Source of the DNA: Sphingobacterium alimentarium
GTDB taxonomy: Bacteria; Bacteroidota; Bacteroidia; Sphingobacteriales; Sphingobacteriaceae
Assembly (NCBI RefSeq): GCF_004342685.1
Contig: NZ_SMBZ01000008.1
Span: forward strand, 1 to 64,000
Direction: 5' to 3'
Length of the DNA stretch: 64,000 nt
In this document: positions 15,418-22,477 of the stretch, one piece after another
Layout of the letters: each line of letters starts with the position of its first letter
How positions within the stretch are numbered: the stretch's first letter is position 1
Notes under the pieces: generated by a model
The model's input: the letters and a program-made list of their open reading frames with translations, nothing else
Told to the model about the DNA's origin: nothing
Database searches by the model: none
Translations under genes and position numbers: made by a program

Positions 15418-17580
15418 TTAAATTCCCATTTCTTTGATGATAAACTGTGCGTTGTCGATCTTGTCAGCGATCCACAGTACATAGCGAATATCCACACCTA
15501 TTGAACGGCTGTAACTTTCGTTCCAAGCGAAGTCATTGATGGTGGCATCATACGAGCGGTCGAAATTCACACCAATCAATTCTCCATAAGCGTTCATAAT
15601 CGGTGATCCCGAATTACCGCCTGTTGTATCCATATTATAAAGAATGTTTACTGGTACATCATCCGTTCCTTTGCGGGTATAAGGACCAAAGTTTTTGGCT
15701 AGCCAAGCTTCCTGAATAGGTTGAGGATATTTAAATTCAGGATCTCCAGAATTACCCTTTTCTAGCAAACCTTTCACGGTAGTGAAAGGAGCCATATACG
15801 TAGCATCTGCCGGACTGTATCCTTTGATATTACCATATGTCAGACGCAATGTAGAATTGGCATCAGGAATAAAGTTTTTCGCTTGGAAAACTTCTTTCAC
15901 TGCTACATAATCACCCATCAGGCGATTAAGGACGCCTTCACGACGCTTTAACTCTTCGCGGTATGTTGTATATTCTTCGTTAAGCTGTAGTTGGATTTTT
16001 AATGCTTCATCCGAATAATTCAATAGAGATTTTGCATCTTTCAATACTGAAGCATATAGCCCATCTGCAGAATTTAACTTCGACTCGTTGATCGTTTGCT
16101 CAATATAAGAAACCGCTTGTGTAGCATCTGCAAAATTCTTTTTCTGTATCGTTTGGATGCGGTGATGACCTGTCAGTGCCATCGCGTCAGCAAACATACG
16201 TGCAGCAATAGCTTTGTCTGCAGTGACATTATAGCTTTCGTAGACAGCGTCCAGCTGTTTTTTGACATTGGCTATATTCAAGTCGAAAAACTGTTGTCTT
16301 TCGCTATCGCTTTTATGATTGGCTACAGCTTTTTTGAACGAGTTAATTAGACTGGCTACATGCATAGTACGTATGCCGGTATACAGGTTGTTGAACCAAA
16401 GTTCACGCAGAGCATCAGAGAAAACCAATTGATAATGTGCGTCAATATCCTGCATCAAATTGCCATATTTTGATTTGAGCTCTGGCTTGCTAGTGATGAA
16501 GTTAGCCAATTCCTGATCTTCTTTTTTCTTCGTGGTAATCAGATCAATATTTCGTAAGCCTTTAAGTTTTCCACGGTAATTTTTCATTACGTTCGCATTT
16601 CTTTTGATGCGTGTGGCTAAGGCCAATTCTGTGGCTTTATCGTTCTTTCCGGCTAGAGCCATTTGTTGATTCTGAAAATCATAAAGTTCAGAAACATAAG
16701 GTAGCAAAAATTGCTGTTGGTATGCGATGAATTGAGCCGGTCTGTGTCTAAATGTGCGACCCGGATACCCTAGAATAAAAACAAAGTCATTTTCCTCGAC
16801 ACCCTTTGGATTTACTTTTAAATGTTTTTTGGGTTGATAAGGAATATTGTCTTTTGAATATTTGGCAGGTTTGCCGTCCGGCGCTACATAGGCACGTAAG
16901 AAGGAGAAGTCACCTGTATGGCGTGGCCATACCCAGTTGTCCGTCTCTCCACCAAATTCGCCAATATCTTGACGAGGGATATATACTAAACGTACATCTT
17001 CGATAGTTTTATAGCGGAAAAGAACATAGGACTTACCGATAAACATTTCCGATACTTCTGCTTTTATGCTGGGGTCTTTAGCTTCCGCTTCGCGGGCTAT
17101 GTCCTGACGCAATTTTGTGATGGTATTAATGCGTTCGATGGGATCTGAAATATTAGCTACTGCATTTAATATGCGCGTGGAAACATCTTCGTATGAATCT
17201 GTGATACGAATGGTGAGACCTTTGGCTTCGATTTCTTTTTCTTGCGAACTTGCCACAAAGCCATTTTCTAAATAATTATTAGCAGGCGTAGAAGCCAGTT
17301 GCACCGCGCTGAAAGCACAGTGATGGTTGGTAATGATTAGGCCATTGGGCGATACAAAAGAACCCGAACATCCTGATACTTGCACCAAGGCGTCAACTAA
17401 CCCGATCTGACCTGGATTATAAATGTCTTTTTCATTAATTTTTAGACCCGCTTTCTTCAAGCCTGCACGACTCAATTCGCTCAATGGAAACATACCTTCA
17501 TCGGGTATGGAGGCCGTGAATACCGAGGCTGAACCCATAAGAAGGGCAATCAAAACTGCTGATTTAAGATTTAATTTCAT
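15418..17580 (-). CDS. S46 family dipeptidyl-peptidase, DPP11-like (acidic P1 preference)
   Basis: A 720-residue exported serine peptidase of MEROPS family S46 (DPP7/DPP11). Signal peptide 1-23; catalytic His in TNHHCAF (about 85-88); nucleophile S657 in GNSGSP; a long helical insertion (about 250-560) as in the family. The residue 18 positions after the Ser is Arg (R675, in VNFDRSY). In the characterised family the equivalent Arg673 confers Asp/Glu specificity (DPP11), whereas DPP7 has Gly. It removes dipeptides from oligopeptides in the periplasm, feeding amino-acid catabolism. The ATG at 17580 is chosen over a TTG six bases upstream because it begins the signal peptide. Confidence 0.9.
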   Translation of the reverse strand: MKLNLKSAVLIALLMGSASVFTASIPDEGMFPLSELSRAGLKKAGLKINEKDIYNPGQIGLVDALVQVSGCSGSFVSPNGLIITNHHCAFSAVQLASTPANNYLENGFVASSQEKEIEAKGLTIRITDSYEDVSTRILNAVANISDPIERINTITKLRQDIAREAEAKDPSIKAEVSEMFIGKSYVLFRYKTIEDVRLVYIPRQDIGEFGGETDNWVWPRHTGDFSFLRAYVAPDGKPAKYSKDNIPYQPKKHLKVNPKGVEENDFVFILGYPGRTFRHRPAQFIAYQQQFLLPYVSELYDFQNQQMALAGKNDKATELALATRIKRNANVMKNYRGKLKGLRNIDLITTKKKEDQELANFITSKPELKSKYGNLMQDIDAHYQLVFSDALRELWFNNLYTGIRTMHVASLINSFKKAVANHKSDSERQQFFDLNIANVKKQLDAVYESYNVTADKAIAARMFADAMALTGHHRIQTIQKKNFADATQAVSYIEQTINESKLNSADGLYASVLKDAKSLLNYSDEALKIQLQLNEEYTTYREELKRREGVLNRLMGDYVAVKEVFQAKNFIPDANSTLRLTYGNIKGYSPADATYMAPFTTVKGLLEKGNSGDPEFKYPQPIQEAWLAKNFGPYTRKGTDDVPVNILYNMDTTGGNSGSPIMNAYGELIGVNFDRSYDATINDFAWNESYSRSIGVDIRYVLWIADKIDNAQFIIKEMGI

Positions 17581-17682
17581 ACTCAATTCGATTTTCTCAA
17601 AAATACTAATTCTTTCTAAGCTTTAGGGAGTTTTTGTGTGACATTAATACCCATTCGAGTCCGGTTTTGCTTATATCTTTTC

Positions 17683-17690
17683 TATCTTTG
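17683..17690 (+). promoter_or_regulatory. -7 box of the oxyR promoter
   Basis: TATCTTTG matches TAnnTTTG exactly; predicted start about 13 nt before the oxyR ATG at 17710. It rules out the longer upstream frame that begins at 17638. Confidence 0.6.
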
Positions 17691-17709
17691 TATAATAAAA
17701 ATTTATACG

Positions 17710-18651
17710 ATGACTTTAGTTCAATTGGAATATATTGTCGCAGTGGATACTTATAGAAGTTTTGTTGCTGCTGCGGAGAAGTGTTTTGTAACTCAGCCCA
17801 CTTTGAGTATGCAGATCCAAAAATTGGAGGAATCTCTAGGGGTTAAAATATTTGATCGAAGTCGTCAACCGGTGGTGCCTACAGAAGTAGGACTTAAAAT
17901 CATTGAGCAAGCTCGTACGGTATTAATAGAAAGCCAAAAGATCAACGAAATTTTACAAGTAAAAAAAGGAGAGCTAGAGGGAGAACTTCGAGTAGGTGTC
18001 ATTCCGACGGTCGCACCATATCTGCTGCCGGATGTGATAACGGTGTTTTTAAAAAAATACCCAAAGGTAAAGCTGCAGATTTGGGAATACACAACCGAAC
18101 GTATCGTGCATGAGTTGAAACAGGGGTCCCTGGACTGTGGGATACTGTCGACGCCTTTGAGCGAATCCAGTATCGTGGAAACTCCGATTTTCTACGAAAC
18201 CTTTGTGGCTTATGTTTCTGAAAAAAGCGCCCTGTACCAAAAGAAATCTTTGAGCACGGAGGATATTGGTGAAGAAAAATTGTGGCTGCTCAATGAAGGA
18301 CACTGTATGCGTGGACAGGTATTGAACATCTGCAATTATAAACATAATTATGGTTTAGAAGGCACTTTTGAATACAATACCGGATCAGTGGAAACGCTCA
18401 AACGTATGGTCGATATCAATTCTGGTGTGACCATATTGCCCGAGATGAGTATCCGAAATTACAATGAGGACGAAATTGCACATGTTCGTTATTTCAAATC
18501 GCCAGAGCCGGTACGTGAAATATCGGTGGTGACCACACAAAATTTCGTGAAAAAACAAGCCGTACATACACTCATAAAAGAAATTTTAGATATCATACCC
18601 GAACGTTTCAAGTCTAAGAAAAAGAAGGAAGTAATGGGATTTGATTTATAG
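17710..18651 (+). CDS. oxyR: hydrogen-peroxide-sensing LysR regulator OxyR
   Basis: A 313-residue LysR-type regulator: winged helix 1-60 with FVAAAEKCFVTQPTLSMQIQKLE, and a substrate-binding-like regulatory domain. The two redox cysteines sit at 199 and 208 (EGHCMRGQVLNIC), the same spacing and even the same numbering as E. coli OxyR C199/C208, which form the peroxide-induced disulfide. Start at 17710 agrees with the family and the promoter. It is followed 9 bp later by a ClC-type channel, which may be cotranscribed. Targets are probably catalase and peroxiredoxin genes outside the window. Confidence 0.92.
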   Translation: MTLVQLEYIVAVDTYRSFVAAAEKCFVTQPTLSMQIQKLEESLGVKIFDRSRQPVVPTEVGLKIIEQARTVLIESQKINEILQVKKGELEGELRVGVIPTVAPYLLPDVITVFLKKYPKVKLQIWEYTTERIVHELKQGSLDCGILSTPLSESSIVETPIFYETFVAYVSEKSALYQKKSLSTEDIGEEKLWLLNEGHCMRGQVLNICNYKHNYGLEGTFEYNTGSVETLKRMVDINSGVTILPEMSIRNYNEDEIAHVRYFKSPEPVREISVVTTQNFVKKQAVHTLIKEILDIIPERFKSKKKKEVMGFDL

Positions 18652-18659
18652 GAGATACG

Positions 18660-20447
18660 ATGAAAAGATTTTCAGTTAAGTTACAGCAGTTGAATAAGTG
18701 GAGAATGCAGAAAGTTTCGAATCGAAATTTTATCATTATTCTGGCTTTTGTGGTGGGTATCGTAGGTGGCATCGCGGCTTCCTTGCTGAAAGGGCTTACC
18801 CATTGGATTGCTTCCTTTTTACAAGACGATATTGATTGGCATTATAAGTATTCGTTGTATTTGATATTTCCCTTGATAGGGATATTGCTTTCAGTGATAT
18901 ATTTAAGAAAAGTATTACGAGGAAAGAAATTTGAGCATGGAATAACACCGATCATCTATGCTATATCGCGTAAATCAAGCCGTATCGAGCCGCATAATGT
19001 GTACTCCCAAATTGTGACTTCCGCGCTGACAGTAGGATTTGGTGGTTCCTCCGGACTGGAAGCACCTATAGCGCATAGTGGTGCGGCAATAGGCTCCAAC
19101 ATTGGTCGTTTTTTCGGATTGAGCTATAAAGAAGTAACTATGTTGCTCGCTTGTGGTGCGTCTGCTGGTATATCAGGGGCATTTAATAGCCCAATTGCCG
19201 GAATGATCTTTTCCATAGAAATCCTGCTTACTGAGTTTTCTATCCCAGTATTGATTCCATTATTGATATCATCTGCGTTGGCCGCTGTAGTTTCCAAAAT
19301 ATTATACAGCGAGCCACTGTTCTATACGAGTGTCACAGGTTGGGAGGTAAACGCACTCTTATTCTATATTTTATTGGCGGTAATCGTAGGTCTGTACACC
19401 ATTTATTTTTCGAAATTCAGTCAGTATATCAAGAAATTATATAGCAATATCCATAGCCCTTATATGCGGGTATGGGTGAGTGGCTTATCCTTGGGTGTAT
19501 TGATATTTATATTTCCAGCACTGTATGGTGAAGGGTATTTGACTATTCAGCAACTGTTAGATGGACAGTTCAATGCGATTGTGAAAAATAGTTTATTTGC
19601 GGACTACCGTGATATTGGTTGGGTGATTGTTGCTTATACGGTTCTTACATTATTTGCCAAATCGCTGGCAGCTTTGGTTACCGTGAATAGTGGCGGTAAT
19701 GGTGGTGTATTTGGTCCAAGTTTGGTGATGGGGGGCTTGCTGGGCTTTGCCTTTGCCTATGGTATTAACATGACAGGATTGATGCAACTTAATGTGCCTA
19801 ATTTTGTGATGGCTGGTATGGCTGCGGCGTTGAGTGGTATTATGCATGCGCCTTTGACGGGGGTGTTTTTGATTGCTGAGGTAACGGGAAGTTATGCCTT
19901 GATGGTGCCGCTGATGATAGTTACTTCTATCTCATACCTGATCAATCGCAATGGTATGCATCATTCTATTTACACCAAGGTACTGGCCGAATCAGGTGAT
20001 TTAATTTCTTATGAAGATAAGGATCGCTCTGTCTTGAGTATGATGAAGCTGCGCTATGTGATTGAGACCAATTTTATTAAACTTAGCCCGCAAGAAACAC
20101 CGACAGAGCGTAAAAAAGATATTATACATTCCAAACGTAACATATTTCCGATCGTAGAGGCTGACGGCAAATTTTTGGGAATCATATACAGTGAACGCTT
20201 GTTTGCGATATTATTGGGTGAAGAAGAAGGCGCAAACCGAAATTTTGCAACTTTGGCCCAAAAGCCGAACGATATCATAAATGTCAATGAAAATATGGAT
20301 ATCGTGATGAAAAAAATGAATAGGGAGGATGTCTGGATATTGCCAGTTATTGACAATAATGGTAATTATCTTGGGTTTATATCCAAATCAGCTGTATTTA
20401 ATAAGTATCGTGCGCTGCTGATGCGGCAGGGTAGTTATCTCGAATAA
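18660..20447 (+). CDS. ClC family chloride channel/transporter with CBS pair
   Basis: A 595-residue membrane protein. The ClC core (about 25-440) shows GSSGLEAP for the selectivity helix with the gating Glu, GGNGGVFGPSL for the second filter helix, and many transmembrane segments; residues about 455-590 form two CBS domains that usually bind nucleotides. The internal pair that is EE in E. coli ClC-ec1 reads IEI here, so the proton-path Glu203 equivalent appears to be Ile. This could mean channel-type conduction or a different proton route. The 3' end overlaps a long hairpin shared with the convergent ribE. Confidence 0.88.
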   Translation: MKRFSVKLQQLNKWRMQKVSNRNFIIILAFVVGIVGGIAASLLKGLTHWIASFLQDDIDWHYKYSLYLIFPLIGILLSVIYLRKVLRGKKFEHGITPIIYAISRKSSRIEPHNVYSQIVTSALTVGFGGSSGLEAPIAHSGAAIGSNIGRFFGLSYKEVTMLLACGASAGISGAFNSPIAGMIFSIEILLTEFSIPVLIPLLISSALAAVVSKILYSEPLFYTSVTGWEVNALLFYILLAVIVGLYTIYFSKFSQYIKKLYSNIHSPYMRVWVSGLSLGVLIFIFPALYGEGYLTIQQLLDGQFNAIVKNSLFADYRDIGWVIVAYTVLTLFAKSLAALVTVNSGGNGGVFGPSLVMGGLLGFAFAYGINMTGLMQLNVPNFVMAGMAAALSGIMHAPLTGVFLIAEVTGSYALMVPLMIVTSISYLINRNGMHHSIYTKVLAESGDLISYEDKDRSVLSMMKLRYVIETNFIKLSPQETPTERKKDIIHSKRNIFPIVEADGKFLGIIYSERLFAILLGEEEGANRNFATLAQKPNDIINVNENMDIVMKKMNREDVWILPVIDNNGNYLGFISKSAVFNKYRALLMRQGSYLE

Positions 20448-20484
20448 AATTAATGGCTCTTAATTTCTAAGAGCCATTAATTTT
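20446..20484. terminator. bidirectional terminator embedded in the ribE 3' end
   Basis: A 17-bp perfect stem (20446-20462 with 20468-20484) with a 5-nt loop. It overlaps the stop codon of the ClC gene (20445-20447) and the last eight codons plus stop of ribE. Its arms end in A/T runs on both sides, so it can stop transcription from both convergent genes. Confidence 0.85.
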
Positions 20485-21050
20485 GCAATATACTTTCCGA
20501 CAATATCAAATTCTATATTGACCGTCGTACCTACCTGTACCTGCTGTAGATTGGTATGTTCAATGGTGTACGGAATTATCGCCACAGAAAATCGGTCGTT
20601 TTGTGAGTTCACTACGGTCAGGCTGATACCATTGACAGTGATTGATCCTTTTTCTACGGTTATATTATTTTGAGAAGAATCGTATTGAAAAGTGAATAAC
20701 CAGCTGCCATTTTGATCGATACGCTCGATACATACTGCAGTCTGATCGACGTGCCCTTGTACGATATGACCGTCAAATCTACCATTAGCTTGTGTACAGC
20801 GTTCTAAATTGACAATATCTCCAGGATTCAAAGCACCTAGGTTTGTTTTTTGTAATGTCTCGTCGATAGCAGTTACCACATGTTGATTGCCTTGCACATC
20901 CACGACAGTCAGACACACGCCATTGTGCGATACACTCTGGTCAATCTTTAGTTCGTTGGAGATTGCCGACTCTATATGAAAATGTATATTAGACTGATCG
21001 CGTTGAATCGATTTTACGACGCCCAGTGTTTCGATAATACCTGTAAACAT
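20460..21050 (-). CDS. ribE: riboflavin synthase alpha subunit
   Basis: A 196-residue enzyme joining two 6,7-dimethyl-8-ribityllumazine molecules into riboflavin plus a pyrimidine. It has the two lumazine-binding repeats: MFTGIIETLG...VSHNGVCLTVVD...GGHIVQGHVD-type FDGHIVQGHVDQTA, then TVNGISLTVV in the second repeat. Length is typical. A TATTTTTG box lies 15 bp upstream. No FMN riboswitch is seen in front of it. The rest of the riboflavin genes are elsewhere. Confidence 0.93.
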   Translation of the reverse strand: MFTGIIETLGVVKSIQRDQSNIHFHIESAISNELKIDQSVSHNGVCLTVVDVQGNQHVVTAIDETLQKTNLGALNPGDIVNLERCTQANGRFDGHIVQGHVDQTAVCIERIDQNGSWLFTFQYDSSQNNITVEKGSITVNGISLTVVNSQNDRFSVAIIPYTIEHTNLQQVQVGTTVNIEFDIVGKYIAKLMALRN

Positions 21051-21064
21051 ATTTTAGTTTTTTA

Positions 21065-21072
21065 CAAAAATA
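21065..21072 (-). promoter_or_regulatory. -7 box of the ribE promoter
   Basis: Minus-strand TATTTTTG; predicted start near 21058, about 8 nt before the ribE ATG, leaving almost no leader. Confidence 0.5.
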
Positions 21073-21367
21073 CGCAAAGTAGAGGAGAAGGTCTAGTGCT
21101 GGGATGATTTTAAATAGAAGCAAAAAATCAATAATTTTATGATGTAATTAAAATGTTACAATGCAATATAAAAGTGATTATTCCTGCTATTATTGATTGG
21201 TCTATTGCGATAGGTTGATAGCTAAAACCATTGAAACTAGCTCATAAAATGAAAAAAAAGCCATTTGCAATTTCATATCTATAGGTGAAATTTTTATGTA
21301 AATTTAATTGTTTACAAGTGTGCAATTATCAAAAATATAATAGATGTAATTTTTTTTTCGGAAAGTA

Positions 21368-21399
21368 TTTGTAAAAGTGTATAAAGTACACTATCTTTG
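21368..21399 (+). promoter_or_regulatory. promoter of candidate small RNA 1
   Basis: TTTG (21368-21371), exactly 20 bp, TATCTTTG (21392-21399): a full consensus Bacteroidota promoter that faces no ORF. Confidence 0.75.
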
Positions 21400-21404
21400 T
21401 GTCA

Positions 21405-21470
21405 TCATAATTTAGGTTTATAATTGGTTATCGAAGGTTTTCATTCTCCCCGTTTGAAAACCTTTTTTTT
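21405..21470 (+). ncRNA. candidate small RNA 1 (about 66 nt)
   Basis: A consensus promoter upstream and a factor-independent terminator (AAGGTTTTC at 21434-21442 pairing with GAAAACCTT at 21456-21464, then eight T) bound a transcript of about 66 nt. It contains no ATG and no open frame. It shares the 5' element TTTAGGTT and the block CGAA..GGTTTT with the second candidate 150 bp downstream, so the two look like relatives. I do not recognise an Rfam family. Confidence 0.55.
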
Positions 21471-21533
21471 CTGCTTAGAAAGTAGCAGTTTATAAACTTA
21501 TAGGTAATAATTTTATTTGTCGACAAAATAACA

Positions 21534-21566
21534 TTTGGTATATACAATATCAATTACTTACCTTTG
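21534..21566 (+). promoter_or_regulatory. promoter of candidate small RNA 2
   Basis: TTTG (21534-21537), 21-bp spacer, TACCTTTG (21559-21566). Again faces no ORF. Confidence 0.7.
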
Positions 21567-21572
21567 CATAAG

Positions 21573-21645
21573 GTTTAGGTTGATTTACCTCGAAAGAGGT
21601 TTTTAGGAGCCTAAGAATTCGCTCGAATTTCTTAGGCTTTCTTAT
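21573..21645 (+). ncRNA. candidate small RNA 2 (about 73 nt)
   Basis: After the promoter come a 5-bp hairpin with a GAAA tetraloop (ACCTC 21587-21591 / GAGGT 21596-21600, then TTTTT) and a stronger hairpin (AGCCTAAGAA 21608-21617 / TTCTTAGGCT 21629-21638) with a T-rich tail. No ATG is present. The architecture repeats that of candidate 1. Alternative: both are attenuator-like leaders that have lost their genes. Confidence 0.55.
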
Positions 21646-21703
21646 TTAATATAGATTAGCCAAAACGACCTCTTTTCCCACAGTCTATTCAGTTCCTACA
21701 AAA

Positions 21704-21736
21704 TTAAAAAAGCCCCCTTAGTTAACTAAGAAGGCT
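21704..21736 (-). terminator. terminator of the tRNA-Arg transcript
   Basis: On the minus strand AGCC..CTTAGTTAACTAAG..GGCT (21711-21736) folds on itself and is followed by a T run (A run at 21705-21711 on the plus strand), 8 nt after the tRNA 3' end. Confidence 0.7.
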
Positions 21737-21743
21737 ATGTATG

Positions 21744-21815
21744 TACCCGCGGCGGGAGTCGAACCCACATCGGCAGAACCGGAATCTGATATTCTATCCA
21801 TTGAACTACGCAGGT
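21744..21815 (-). tRNA. tRNA-Arg (anticodon CCG)
   Basis: Acceptor arms ACCTGCG and CGCGGGT pair with one G-U; the D arm follows as TAGTTCAATGGATAGAAT, the anticodon loop is TTCCGGT giving anticodon CCG (reads CGG), and the T arm is GTGGG-TTCGACT-CCCGC. The discriminator is A and CCA is not encoded. It has its own -7 box upstream and terminator downstream. Confidence 0.92.
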
Positions 21816-21823
21816 GTATCCCG

Positions 21824-21853
21824 CAAAAATATAATTTTTAAGCGAAACTCAAA
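21824..21853 (-). promoter_or_regulatory. promoter of tRNA-Arg
   Basis: Minus-strand TTTG (21850-21853), 18-bp spacer, TATTTTTG (21824-21831), putting transcription start within about 3 nt of the mature tRNA 5' end. Confidence 0.6.
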
Positions 21854-21866
21854 TTAGTTTTTAATA

Positions 21867-22463
21867 TTAATGTTCGTGATCTTCTTCCACAAGATGCGCA
21901 TCAAAGCGTAAGTCCAGGTCAACCTCACCTAATTTGATGGAACTGTTGTTCCAATCTGATGCTTTAAGTTGTTGTTTGGCGTTGGAACTCAAATGACGCA
22001 TAATATAGTTCAATTGCAGCGTGTTGCTTGCTTTTTTAACGGTAATATATGCCGTGATTCCTACATTATTTTCGTCACCGTATTCAAAATCCAATACGCT
22101 GTCGTCTGCTCCCAATAAAAAGGCCTGATGATTATCCGCGCGATTCAAAAATGTTTGTTGGGATTCACGACCATAGAAGTCTGTCGTCTTTAACTCTAAT
22201 TTATATGTCTCACCCACATGCAAGTGTAAATGTGCGCCGACTTCTGGCTTATAAGAAGGACCTTCAAATTTAATACTGCTGGTTTCTTCTCCTACGATAG
22301 GTGTGTAGACCGTTTTTCCATCAATTACTTCTTTCTCCACGGGCGTGAAAGTCAATGTTGCCGTGCTTAGTTGCTCCTGATCCACTTCAGGTACTGGATC
22401 TTCTTTTGTACATGCCGAAAATGTGAAAACGCTGATAAGTGCTAATAAAATGTAGTTTTTCAT
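21867..22463 (-). CDS. His-rich lipoprotein paired with a TonB receptor
   Basis: A 198-residue lipoprotein: signal peptide with lipobox FSAC (Cys 18), then an all-beta-looking body. Histidines cluster in GAHLHLHVGE (about 83-92), in ADNHQ and in the C-terminal VEEDHEH, which suggests metal binding. It sits 14 bp downstream of the TonB receptor gene and behind the same operator-bearing promoter, so it is likely a cell-surface or periplasmic partner in metal capture, zinc being the best guess. I do not recognise a named family. Confidence 0.65.
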   Translation of the reverse strand: MKNYILLALISVFTFSACTKEDPVPEVDQEQLSTATLTFTPVEKEVIDGKTVYTPIVGEETSSIKFEGPSYKPEVGAHLHLHVGETYKLELKTTDFYGRESQQTFLNRADNHQAFLLGADDSVLDFEYGDENNVGITAYITVKKASNTLQLNYIMRHLSSNAKQQLKASDWNNSSIKLGEVDLDLRFDAHLVEEDHEH

Positions 22464-22477
22464 GATTATAAATCGTT

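Noticed and set aside
21051..21110. FMN riboswitch before ribE
   Set aside because: Too little room: the -7 box lies 15 bp from the ATG, and no conserved RFN core sequence is visible.
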